A stretch of DNA of 9,799 bases from contig JAPUIP010000627.1 of assembly GCA_027296925.1 (NCBI GenBank), forward strand, positions 1-9,799. Direction: 5' to 3'. Position numbers and translations under genes: made by a program. The notes beneath the pieces are model-generated. The model did not search any database and was not told where the DNA came from. It worked only from the letters and a program-made list of their open reading frames with translations. Below are positions 1 to 6,666 of the stretch, piece by piece; within the stretch, counting starts at the first letter, position 1; the number at the start of each line of letters is the position of its first letter. The DNA is from Candidatus Poribacteria bacterium (GTDB lineage: Bacteria > Poribacteria > WGA-4E > PCPOR2b).

Positions 1-48
1 AGAGTTTGAGTGGTTTTTACCCCCATGGCGAATCGAGTATCCCTCAGA

Positions 49-1422
49 TTATCGTGAATCTTCTTTCGATGAATCCGATTCATTTTCACCACGACGCTTC
101 GTCGAACGCCCACGCTTGTTCCGAAACGCCTCCGACTCTCGGCGCACACGCTCATCTTCCGGGAAACGCTCTTTCGCCCGTCGGTAAACTTCTGCGGCTT
201 TCTCAGACTCGCCCGCTTCCTCGTAAGTCCGAGCCAGTTCTAAATAATCCTCGCTCCGATTGGGGTTCGAGTCTATAGAACGCCTTAAGTCGGCGATGGA
301 CTTACCATCTGTGGAAGAGCGCCCGGAGTCTTTGTCAACCGTCCGTTCATATTCGTCAATCATCTGCAGAAATTCCGCCATCGCCTGTTTAGCCTCTGCG
401 CTTGTCTCCCTGTTTCTGCTTTCATTTGGCTTGGTGATCGGCTCTTCATCAAGAGCCGTTTCACTTCTCAATCTCTCGGTCTTGTCTCCACTGGGAGGCG
501 TCTCTTCTTGAGGTGGCGCTTGGGGAAGTGTTCCTTCGGGAGGGAGCTCTTCGGACACCTGCTCCTGTGCTTCAGACGGTAACGGTTTTATGCGAGGATT
601 CCCGGCTTCGATCGCTTGAATATGACGAAGGGCCACTGGATCCTGAGTGAGTTCATAGGTTTTCTTGTAAGTAGCTAATGCTTCATCATATAGCCCCGAT
701 TTTTCGTAACTTCCTGCCAAGGCATAATATGCATGACCCACTGACGGATCCCTCTGAATGGCTTCTTCAAGATAGGGGATAGCCTCCCAGGGATGACTGC
801 CTCGACTAAGCGTTTGACCCAGTCCAACTAATGCTTCTATAGAATCAGGATTCATTGCAAGTCCTAGCCGGAAGGCAATTTCTTTTTCCTCTTTATGTTG
901 TCGTGGATGAAGCAGTTGGGCCCACAACAGAACCGCATCAAAAGACTCTGGATTTTCAGCCACAGCCCTCTCTGCATATTCGAGTGCATATTCAGAGACG
1001 CCAAATTCTCTCAGATGTCTGGCTGCGCTTAACGTGTCCATTCCCTCGGTCTCGATGGCGATTTCTTCTGGGAGGGGACCAGTTACACGAACACCCTGTT
1101 CTTGCAGTTGTGCATGCAATTTTGCGATTCGATCTCCCTTAGAACTTCGAAAATCATCTCGCGTATCAGAAGCCGAACGAAAAGCAGATTCCGGTTTTCC
1201 AGTAACTATTGGTGCAGAAACACTCGGTTTCTGTCTAGTATCACCATCGTTCTGAAATGAACCTGAAGACTGATTTTGTAAATCAGACGACGGAACTTCT
1301 GAAGGGATATTGCTGTCGTTGTCCGAAGGAAGGTGTTCTCTGTTAAAAAAAAGCAAGGTCACTGCGAATGCTACTATAGCTATGAAGAAAAATAGCCAAA
1401 CCAATCGACGCTGTTGCATCAT
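49..1422 (-). CDS. Membrane-anchored TPR-repeat protein, function unknown
   Basis: A 457-residue protein with one N-terminal hydrophobic segment (about residues 8-26, LVWLFFFIAIVAFAVTLLFF) after MMQQRR, so it is probably anchored in the inner membrane with the rest outside the cytoplasm. A polar, low-complexity linker (about 30-95) follows. TPR-like helical pairs are visible near 131-158, 195-226, 229-260 (AYYALAGSYEKSGLYDEALA) and 391-422 (DYLELARTYEEAGESEKAAE). A Pro/Glu-rich linker (about 275-340) separates the last repeat, and the C-terminus (433-457) is highly charged. The frame opens further upstream, but the start at 1422 is preferred: GGAG at 1431-1428 sits 5 nt before this ATG and 8 nt before the adjacent ATG at 1419, and the extra 18 residues would precede the membrane segment. 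TPR proteins usually act as scaffolds; no partner can be named here. It is last in a run of minus-strand genes, 160 bp from its neighbour, so probably transcribed separately. Confidence 0.85.
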   Translation of the reverse strand: MMQQRRLVWLFFFIAIVAFAVTLLFFNREHLPSDNDSNIPSEVPSSDLQNQSSGSFQNDGDTRQKPSVSAPIVTGKPESAFRSASDTRDDFRSSKGDRIAKLHAQLQEQGVRVTGPLPEEIAIETEGMDTLSAARHLREFGVSEYALEYAERAVAENPESFDAVLLWAQLLHPRQHKEEKEIAFRLGLAMNPDSIEALVGLGQTLSRGSHPWEAIPYLEEAIQRDPSVGHAYYALAGSYEKSGLYDEALATYKKTYELTQDPVALRHIQAIEAGNPRIKPLPSEAQEQVSEELPPEGTLPQAPPQEETPPSGDKTERLRSETALDEEPITKPNESRNRETSAEAKQAMAEFLQMIDEYERTVDKDSGRSSTDGKSIADLRRSIDSNPNRSEDYLELARTYEEAGESEKAAEVYRRAKERFPEDERVRRESEAFRNKRGRSTKRRGENESDSSKEDSR

Positions 1423-1582
1423 AAATTCTCCAATAGCATAATTAGCGTCTCCTGACCTGTAATTGGTAGTAGCCACCTATATGGCTGCATGATATGCGTC
1501 CCGTAGCCGCGAAGTTCTCTTGGGCCCAATTAAATTGACGCACAACTGCATAGTCCCTTCGCGACCACTTCACTTTTTTATT

Positions 1583-2188
1583 TCACTGTTTATTTTCTTT
1601 GAATGGAGGATAAGGACCTTCTATCTGTATCTGGGCACCTGCTGAATAGAATTCACGTTGCTTCGCCTTCCAATCTATAGAAGCGATTGTAAGGAAGGTG
1701 TAATAGGACTCTTTAGTTTGCTCTTTAAATTCCTCTTGCGAATACAATATTGTATCTTCTTCCATAAATATACGATGGTTGTTTTCCACATATTCATACC
1801 CTTTCTGACCTGCAATCTCAATCCTTAAAAAGACATCAAGAACGGTTTGTGTCATCTTCTGCGCGGCTTGCAAAAACTCAAACTCAAACCGTGCATATCT
1901 ATTATAGATCTTAAATTGCTGAGGCTTGTCGCTTAGGGGCATAATCGCGGAGCCTACTACATTAAGGTCTAAACCTGGATTGCTTTCCCTTAATTTTTCG
2001 AGAAAATCTGCATCTGACTCTACATCGAACTCCTTAGGAATATTGATAGATGCAACTCCTACAATGCTAGACGAAACAAACCTGGTTATAAGATAGTATT
2101 CTTTCTGGCTAGCTTGTGTGACTCCAAAAAGCAGGTACAGAAAATAGATGAGAACTGTTGCGGACAGGCATACTAGAATCTTTTTCAT
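1583..2188 (-). CDS. Small exported or membrane-anchored protein, function unknown
   Basis: A 201-residue protein that I do not recognise. It begins MKKILVCLSATVLIYFLYLLFG, a Lys-Lys start followed by a hydrophobic stretch to about residue 22. This is a signal peptide or signal anchor; there is no lipobox at the end of the hydrophobic stretch, and a cut after TQA (about 26) is possible. The remainder is soluble, rich in aromatic and acidic residues (for example FEFEFLQAAQ, YEYVENNHRIF and EEDTILYS), with no further membrane segment and no motif I can assign. The start is well supported: GGGAGAA lies 8 nt upstream of the ATG. The gene is visibly more AT-rich in wording and codon use (many AAA, ATA and TTT codons) than the kinase and peptidase genes upstream, which may mean a different origin. 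The real coding status rests on the signal sequence, the ribosome-binding site and an uninterrupted frame. Confidence 0.7.
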   Translation of the reverse strand: MKKILVCLSATVLIYFLYLLFGVTQASQKEYYLITRFVSSSIVGVASINIPKEFDVESDADFLEKLRESNPGLDLNVVGSAIMPLSDKPQQFKIYNRYARFEFEFLQAAQKMTQTVLDVFLRIEIAGQKGYEYVENNHRIFMEEDTILYSQEEFKEQTKESYYTFLTIASIDWKAKQREFYSAGAQIQIEGPYPPFKENKQ

Positions 2189-2225
2189 TATAGAACTTCT
2201 CCCTTCGTTTAACGGATTTTTCCGT

Positions 2226-2927
2226 TCAGAAAGTATAATATCTACAGAAGGCGTTTGGCTTGAGCGTGTTTCCTATCACTCCAAAGCCTAATATGGTGAA
2301 GCAGCGCTGTCGAATCAGAAGCGAACTGATCAAAGAAGCAATAGACTCAAATTCCAACTTTTGCCAATCACATGCCAACCGATGCAGCAGAAACTCGACA
2401 TATTCAGATTGGCGCATCACGCCCGCATCGAGGATTCGATAAAGATGAATCGCTTGGAAGTCGTGTAAGTCCGTGAAGTTTTCATCGCTGTCCACAAGGT
2501 CTGGCGCCGTGTGTGTGTGGGTCGCATTCAGAAGCAACTTCCTCACATCGAGGCCGGTCAACCGTGGTTTGACGAGATCTCTTAATCGATCTGGCACCAT
2601 GCCCCGTATCGCCACGAGATCACAAGACACCATAATCGCCTGCTCCGTGATACCGTTTTCGTTTGTTGCTTCGATCGCAAGCACAGTGGCCGTCACGGGG
2701 TCGTGAACGGATTGCAAGATGCGCGTGCGAAACTGTCCTGCCAGCGCAACCGGTTTTTCAGGCGTAATGTTCGTGGACGCCCATCCAATGAGAACGCCCT
2801 GTTCGGCAGATGTTTTTGAACCATACTTGCTCGATCCTTGCTCTATCCTCGATTTCGTTTTGCCCGGCGGCGTGCTTGGAATGCGAACTCGCGGTATGAT
2901 ACAATTTGTAGTTTTCAATGAGCCCAT
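2226..2927 (-). pseudogene. Truncated neutral/alkaline ceramidase-like gene
   Basis: An open frame of 233 codons in which only the middle looks like a known family. From about codon 33 to 184 (roughly 2831 down to 2376) it matches my recollection of the N-terminal part of neutral/alkaline non-lysosomal ceramidase-like proteins: GVLIGWASTNITPEKPVAL, HDPVTATVLAIE, the conserved strand AIMVSCDLVAIR, and NATHTHTAPD with the His-x-His pair used for zinc binding in that family. Full proteins are several hundred residues. Here homology stops after YVEFLLHRLA, and the last ~50 codons resemble nothing and end at TGA. The beginning is also damaged: the conserved part has no start codon of its own, and the only upstream ATG (2927-2925) lies inside a 65-bp repeat. 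This is best read as a gene remnant lacking most of its catalytic region. A short functional protein is possible but unlikely. Confidence 0.6.
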
Positions 2928-3033
2928 TTCGTAAGAAATAAAAGAACCACAGAACAGCCAATAATACCATTTGTAGTTTTCACTGCGGCCATTTCGTCAG
3001 TAACAAAAAACCACAGAACCGCCGATAAAATCC
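2904..3033. repeat. Two tandem 65-bp imperfect direct repeats
   Basis: Copy 1 spans 2904-2968 and copy 2 spans 2969-3033. Both begin ATTTGTAGTTTTCA and share CCATTTCGT, ACCACAGAAC and GCC-ATAA blocks, with scattered substitutions and one compensating indel. On the minus strand each copy carries an ATG followed three codons later by AAA-ACT-ACA-AAT, so copy 1 supplies the only ATG of the broken ceramidase-like frame. I infer that this is a dispersed or duplicated intergenic element rather than coding sequence. Confidence 0.75.
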
Positions 3034-3071
3034 CCCCGACCCCCTTTCCAAAGGGGGATTGAGGGGGATTT
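3028..3071. repeat. C-rich/G-rich palindromic repeat element
   Basis: The stretch starts AAATCCCCC, continues through CCCCCTTT-CC-AAAGGGGG and ends GGGGGATTT. It is an imperfect inverted repeat with perfect outer (AAATCCCCC/GGGGGATTT) and inner (CCCCCTTT/AAAGGGGG) arms separated by short asymmetric spacers. Elements of this design occur as dispersed small palindromes in several bacterial phyla. It abuts the second 65-bp repeat, so the two may be parts of one mobile miniature element. Confidence 0.65.
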
Positions 3072-3136
3072 GAGAATAGGATCATCTGAAACTCAAAACG
3101 GTATGATAAATCCAAATGGAAGCGTACACAAGCAGA

Positions 3137-3169
3137 AGCCCGCGGAGAATGATGGGGCGACCGCGGGCT
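3137..3169 (-). terminator. GC-rich hairpin after the peptidase/kinase operon
   Basis: A perfect 9-bp inverted repeat, AGCCCGCGG (3137-3145) and CCGCGGGCT (3161-3169), encloses a 15-nt loop. It begins 34 nt downstream of the last stop codon of the minus-strand operon. The base after the stem on the minus strand starts TCTGCTTGTG, only partly T-rich, so it is either a weak intrinsic terminator or an mRNA 3'-end-stabilising hairpin. Confidence 0.5.
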
Positions 3170-3203
3170 ATTGGGAGGCAAACACTTATGGAAAAATAGA
3201 TCA

Positions 3204-3905
3204 CTATTTCATGATGACCATCCGACGGGTCGCGGAGAAATCATTCGCGCGGAGCTGATAGAAATAGACGCCGGAGGCAACGGGCTCACCCGACGCGTTT
3301 CGACCATCCCAATACGCGGCACGGGTGCGACTCCTGTAGAAACCTCGATTGCGCTGTCCCAAATCGAGCGTACCCACCAGGTTGCCGTCTGTCTCGTAAA
3401 TGTGGATGGCGGCTTGAGCCGGGAAATGAAGCTGGTACGGAATCCACGTTTCAGGGTTAAAGGGGTTGGGATAGTTCTGCAACAGCACACTTTGACGCGG
3501 CTTTCCAACCTCCGTGAGGGTTATCGATAACACCGCCTGAGGGAGAACCTCCGGCGTTACCGTATAAAGGAAGACCTCCGAAGCGATTTCACCGGTTCTG
3601 TCTATCATGGTCACTTCCAGCCGGTCGCCGACTTCAACGACGCTTTGACGACTCAGGTCCACAAAAGCCGAAGCGAAGTATCCCCCACGAATCTCCGGTG
3701 CCGCAGCGTGGCGACCCGCCGCTTGCCCATCGAAGTCGTCCTCCGCAATCACGCTGACATCGCTAATCCTCGCCGCGCCGCCGGAGAAGTCAGCTGCGTC
3801 AAAGGTATTGTTCGCTGCCAGGCCCCCCGGGAGGATACTCAGCACAAGTCCGAGCGTCGTGAGATAAAGTATCAGATGCTGTCGCACAGGTTTATACTTC
3901 CTCAT
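3204..3905 (-). CDS. Short secreted protein with type IX-like C-terminal sorting domain
   Basis: A 233-residue exported protein. Residues 1-30 form a signal peptide: basic RKYKPVRQ, a hydrophobic core, then LPGGLA with likely cleavage before AN. A mature region of about 100 residues (GGYFASAFVDLSR, VGDRLEVTMIDRTGE and LYTVTPEVLPQ) looks like a beta-rich domain often found just before the sorting tail. The C-terminal ~90 residues are the sorting domain: NYPNPFNPETWIPYQL (144-159), AAYWDGRNASGEPVASGVYFYQL and a terminal ATRRMVIMK. This domain directs proteins through the type IX secretion route in Bacteroidetes; its use in the putative host phylum is inferred. Almost nothing besides the tail is present, so it may be the remnant of a larger cargo protein. 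The ATG overlaps the stop of the upstream kinase (TGATG); an in-frame GTG at 3908 gives a GTGA overlap instead. No clear ribosome-binding site is visible, which suggests translational coupling. Confidence 0.82.
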   Translation of the reverse strand: MRKYKPVRQHLILYLTTLGLVLSILPGGLAANNTFDAADFSGGAARISDVSVIAEDDFDGQAAGRHAAAPEIRGGYFASAFVDLSRQSVVEVGDRLEVTMIDRTGEIASEVFLYTVTPEVLPQAVLSITLTEVGKPRQSVLLQNYPNPFNPETWIPYQLHFPAQAAIHIYETDGNLVGTLDLGQRNRGFYRSRTRAAYWDGRNASGEPVASGVYFYQLRANDFSATRRMVIMK

Positions 3906-4879
3906 CACGCACTATTTTTCAAAAACGCTTCAATTTCTGAGGGCGTCGGCAGGGCTGGGATGACGCCGATTTTCTGTGTCGTCAAGGCGCCTGCCGCGTT
4001 GGCGTATCTCATAATGCTGCGGAGTTGGTGCGCGTCGAGCAAAAGCGGCTCTCGTACCTTCCCAAATGTACACATCATTTGCGTCAGCATCGCCGCGACA
4101 AATCCGTCACCTGCACCGAGCGGATCAACCACTTCAACTGGAAACCCATCCACCTCCCCTTGATCGACGCCGTTATTGTAGTAACAGCCGTGCTCACCTC
4201 GCGTTACGACGACCAGATCCACGCCAATCCCCAAAATGCGCTGGCTTCCGCCTTCCAACTCTGACGTGCCTGTGATAAACTCCCATTCTTCCTCCGCCGC
4301 TTTCACGACGTTCGCATACGGCATCACTTCCCAAATCCAGTGTCTGGCATCTTCCGGCGTATCCCACAGCATCAATCGCAGGTTCGGATCATACGACATA
4401 AAGGCATCGGACTCTTTCGCCGCGTGAATCGCTTTCAGCGTCGCGTCACGACTCGGTTGGTGGCTCAAGCTGACGGAACCGTAATGAAACAGGTCCGCCG
4501 ATTGAATGTAGGTTTCATCGATTTCGTCAACAGTGAGCAGCGTATCTGCCCCCGGATTGCGATAGAAAGCAATGTCCTTTGCGCCATCAGACCGCGTCGA
4601 AACAAACGCTAGCGTTGTGCGGCAACCCGTTCCTGAAATGAGGTAAGAGGTATCGACGTGATACCCTTCGAGCGTACCGCGCAGGAAATCGCCGAATGGT
4701 TCATCACCGACCTTGCCGATAAACCCGGATTCGACGCCAAGTTTCGCCAACCCAACAGCGACGTTCGCCGGGGCGCCGCCCGGAGCTTTCGTAAACCCTG
4801 GGCATTCGGCAAGGGTCACGTCGGTTGTCGTGGAAACGAAATCGATGAGAAGTTCGCCGATACAAATCGCGTTGGGCAT
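3905..4879 (-). CDS. PfkB-family sugar kinase, probably fructokinase
   Basis: A 324-residue cytoplasmic ribokinase/PfkB-family kinase of typical length, transferring phosphate from ATP to a sugar. It shows the N-terminal strand ICIGELLIDF (5-14), the first family signature APGGAPANVAVGLAKLG (32-48) with the di-glycine and Asn, a substrate-lid region (80-110), SYDPNLR (162-168) as in fructokinases, VVVTRGEHG (223-231), and the second signature VDPLGAGDGF (251-260). In that signature GAGD forms the anion hole and Asp258 is the expected catalytic base. Fructose is the likeliest substrate, from GELLIDF and the DPNLR-type motif, but 2-keto-3-deoxygluconate or another sugar cannot be excluded. The start is supported by AGAGGTG 5 nt before the ATG. 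It begins 9 nt after the M24 peptidase stop, and its own stop overlaps the next gene, so it is in the same operon. Confidence 0.92.
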   Translation of the reverse strand: MPNAICIGELLIDFVSTTTDVTLAECPGFTKAPGGAPANVAVGLAKLGVESGFIGKVGDEPFGDFLRGTLEGYHVDTSYLISGTGCRTTLAFVSTRSDGAKDIAFYRNPGADTLLTVDEIDETYIQSADLFHYGSVSLSHQPSRDATLKAIHAAKESDAFMSYDPNLRLMLWDTPEDARHWIWEVMPYANVVKAAEEEWEFITGTSELEGGSQRILGIGVDLVVVTRGEHGCYYNNGVDQGEVDGFPVEVVDPLGAGDGFVAAMLTQMMCTFGKVREPLLLDAHQLRSIMRYANAAGALTTQKIGVIPALPTPSEIEAFLKNSA

Positions 4880-4888
4880 ATTTCACCT

Positions 4889-6013
4889 CTATGCCGCCGG
4901 AATCAGATTGGTCGGATACTCCGATAGGTTCTCAATGCCGGATTCAGTAATCAGGAAGGTATTTTCAAGTCGGACGCCGCCGCGCAATTCGTCCGAGTAC
5001 GCCCCCGGTTCACAGGAAAAGACGTTGCCGACCTCAAAGATGCCTTCGCGGTCACGGTTGAGGTCGGGCATTTCGTGCGGTCGAGATCCAACGCCGTGTC
5101 CCGCATGGTGGATGAGCCCTGTATCCGCAAGGTGTGGGTGTTCTCGCAGCCGCTCGTCGATGATGCGCCACAATTCTGTGCCTCTGCCACCCGGCTTGAC
5201 AAGGGTCGGGACATCGGCGAGAATCGCTGCAATGTGGTCATAAACGGACTGCTGCAGACCGGTTGGCTCGCCGCCCACAACAAATGTGCGGCAGAGATCT
5301 GACCAGTAGCCGCGATATTCGCTCTGGGCGTCGATAATGTACATCTGCCCTTTCTCGATGATATGGTTCCGGGCGGGCCCGCCTAACTCACCGACACAAT
5401 AGTCGCCGCCGTGTTCAATCGGTTCACCCGCCGCTTCGATAGCTGCCTTTTGACCGGCGGCTAAGACAGTGAGTTCGTTAATACCGGGCGCAATCACTTT
5501 TTGCACTGCCGTATACGCGGCGAGGGAAGCTTGAATCGCACCCCGTAACAGATCTACCTCGTCCGGATCTTTACGCATCTGCATTCCCGCCAGGGCATCG
5601 TCAATGGCGACCCACGCATCGGGGTGTAACGCATTCGCAGCGGTTTCCGCAAGCAAGCGTGGCAGGGACTCCGCTTGCCAACCGATGCGCTTGACAGATG
5701 GCGCGTTCTTCAACCGCGCTTCGACGACCCTTTGCAGGCATCGCATCGGATCTGGATTCATCGTGTAGAGTTGCTGCCACTCGTACACCAGGCGATCATC
5801 AACGCGGGCCTCTCCTTCGTCCGTCGTCGCGGCAAGCCATGAACCGCCCTCAGTTTCAAGCAGCAGCAGCGCGGGAAAGTTCTTGTCTAGGAGAAGGCCC
5901 GTGAGATAGTGAATATCACGATAATCTGAAATCAGTAGCGCATCGATTTGGTTTTCAGATAGATATTCGCGGATGTGTTCCTGTCGTATCCGACTTCCTT
6001 CCTGAGTCAGCAT
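4889..6013 (-). CDS. M24-family metallopeptidase (Xaa-Pro aminopeptidase type)
   Basis: A 374-residue cytoplasmic peptidase that would remove the N-terminal residue of peptides with proline in second position, or cleave Xaa-Pro dipeptides. Residues 1-145 form the creatinase-like N-terminal domain (ALLISDYRDIHYLTGL at 25-40). Residues 150-374 are the pita-bread catalytic domain. All five expected metal ligands are visible: Asp228 (YIIDAQ), Asp239 (GYWSDLCRTF), His306 (HHAGHGVG), Glu335 (FSCEPGAY) and Glu350 (VRLENTF). The spacing of the two aspartates, 11 residues, is as in the family, and His303 corresponds to the usual substrate-binding site region. No signal peptide is present. The start at 6013 has AAAGGA 7 nt upstream and is 2 nt after the stop of the preceding small gene. 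Exact specificity (aminopeptidase P, prolidase or another M24 hydrolase) cannot be settled from motifs. Confidence 0.92.
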   Translation of the reverse strand: MLTQEGSRIRQEHIREYLSENQIDALLISDYRDIHYLTGLLLDKNFPALLLLETEGGSWLAATTDEGEARVDDRLVYEWQQLYTMNPDPMRCLQRVVEARLKNAPSVKRIGWQAESLPRLLAETAANALHPDAWVAIDDALAGMQMRKDPDEVDLLRGAIQASLAAYTAVQKVIAPGINELTVLAAGQKAAIEAAGEPIEHGGDYCVGELGGPARNHIIEKGQMYIIDAQSEYRGYWSDLCRTFVVGGEPTGLQQSVYDHIAAILADVPTLVKPGGRGTELWRIIDERLREHPHLADTGLIHHAGHGVGSRPHEMPDLNRDREGIFEVGNVFSCEPGAYSDELRGGVRLENTFLITESGIENLSEYPTNLIPAA

Positions 6014-6015
6014 AT

Positions 6016-6315
6016 TCAGTTCCTTTCTAGGGGAATATCATCAGCGGCTTCCTTGATCGCCTGTCTGAGCGCATTGAGGCGGACTTGGAGAGAATCTTCG
6101 AGCCGTTTGAGGTGGATCAGCCACGATTCTTTTGAATTGTCTTCGCTCGTACCGAAGCCATCGGTCATTGATAAACGGATATACTTGAGCCGTTCCTCTT
6201 GCAACACTTTCGATTGCTTTTCGTAGTCCTCAATCCCGGTCTGAAGCATGATAACCAATTCGCGGATTTTTTCCAAAACATCTGTCTCCTCAACTGTTTT
6301 CCACATCGCAACCAT
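6016..6315 (-). CDS. Small helical (coiled-coil) protein, function unknown
   Basis: A 99-residue, highly charged protein that I do not recognise. It is predicted to be almost wholly alpha-helical: VLEKIRELVIMLQTGIEDYEKQ, then a Gly/Ser/Asp turn (about 52-62), then HLKRLEDSLQVRLNALRQAIKEA, suggesting a two-helix coiled-coil hairpin. It has no signal peptide or membrane segment. Its TGA stop lies 2 nt before the ATG of the M24 peptidase, so it is the first gene of that operon and translation is probably coupled. The start is uncertain: ATG at 6315 (weak GAGATA upstream) is chosen. ATG at 6306 is an alternative, and the TTG at 6360 has no ribosome-binding site. Confidence 0.65.
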   Translation of the reverse strand: MVAMWKTVEETDVLEKIRELVIMLQTGIEDYEKQSKVLQEERLKYIRLSMTDGFGTSEDNSKESWLIHLKRLEDSLQVRLNALRQAIKEAADDIPLERN

Positions 6316-6479
6316 TATCTCATATTTGTCTGATGGATGCAACGAAAAGATTGTGAGCAATACATTTGCAACGTGTCATGTGGAGAACGTGGACATGAGA
6401 TTCATCGTCTGAAATCAGTTCTGTCGACGCGATGATAGAGGGATGGTGTTGTAAGAATTATAGACCCTCTTCTATTCTG

Positions 6480-6551
6480 ATGTGTCAATCTGTCTCATTC
6501 ATTATGTGTCAATCTGTCTCATTCATTATGTGTCAGTTTGCCTCACTACAT
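6480..6551. repeat. 24-bp tandem repeat, three copies
   Basis: Two perfect copies (6480-6503 and 6504-6527) of a unit beginning ATGTGTCAATCTGTCTC are followed by a diverged third copy (6528-6551, beginning ATGTGTCAGTTTGCCTC). Each unit contains TGTC twice, 10 bp apart (once per helical turn). It lies about 125-200 bp upstream of the predicted sigma-54 transcription start, a normal distance for activator binding sites. Confidence 0.8.
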
Positions 6552-6574
6552 ATTCAGTAGATGCCGAATATGTA
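6547..6574. promoter_or_regulatory. Perfect 9-bp inverted repeat, candidate enhancer site
   Basis: TACATATTC (6547-6555) and GAATATGTA (6566-6574) are exact reverse complements separated by 10 bp. The half-site centres are 19 bp apart, about two helical turns, which suits a dimeric regulator. The centre is about 115 bp upstream of the predicted start of the sigma-54 promoter. NtrC-type activators bind dyads at such distances. Which protein binds here is inferred, not shown. Confidence 0.5.
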
Positions 6575-6648
6575 TCGAATGGACTGATTCTCAGGCTGAA
6601 AGAGAGGCTGACTCCCGTACTCACATCAAGCCGAAATCCCCTTTTCTC

Positions 6649-6666
6649 TTGGCACGTCATTTGCCA
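6649..6666 (+). promoter_or_regulatory. Sigma-54 (-24/-12) promoter of the two-component operon
   Basis: The sequence TTGGCACGTCATTTGCC matches the sigma-54 consensus TTGGCACG-N4-TTGC throughout, with C instead of A/T as the following base. The invariant GG (6651-6652) and GC (6663-6664) are spaced exactly one helical turn plus two, as required. Transcription would start near 6676, giving a leader of about 230 nt before the kinase ATG. The downstream operon encodes a sigma-54 activator, so autoactivation is plausible. The same bases form a palindrome (TTGGCA/TGCCAA). Confidence 0.72.

Noticed and set aside
1508..1563. Inverted repeat CGCGAAG/CTTCGCG between the two left-hand genes
   Set aside because: Only 7 bp with a loop of about 42 nt and no T run; probably chance, too weak for a terminator or operator call.
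2862..2905. tRNA 3'-end-like sequence on the minus strand (CGAGTTCGCATTCC)
   Set aside because: The T-arm stem does not pair, and there is no acceptor stem or anticodon arm upstream.
6447..6491. Minus-strand TTGACA and TATAAT pair as a sigma-70 promoter for the leftward operon
   Set aside because: The hexamers match well but the spacer is 20 bp, outside the usual 16-18, and the -35 lies in the tandem repeat.
6649..6666. Opposite-strand reading of the sigma-54 palindrome as a leftward -24/-12 promoter
   Set aside because: GG/GC spacing is right, but the boxes read TGGCAA and GTGC, much poorer than the rightward match.
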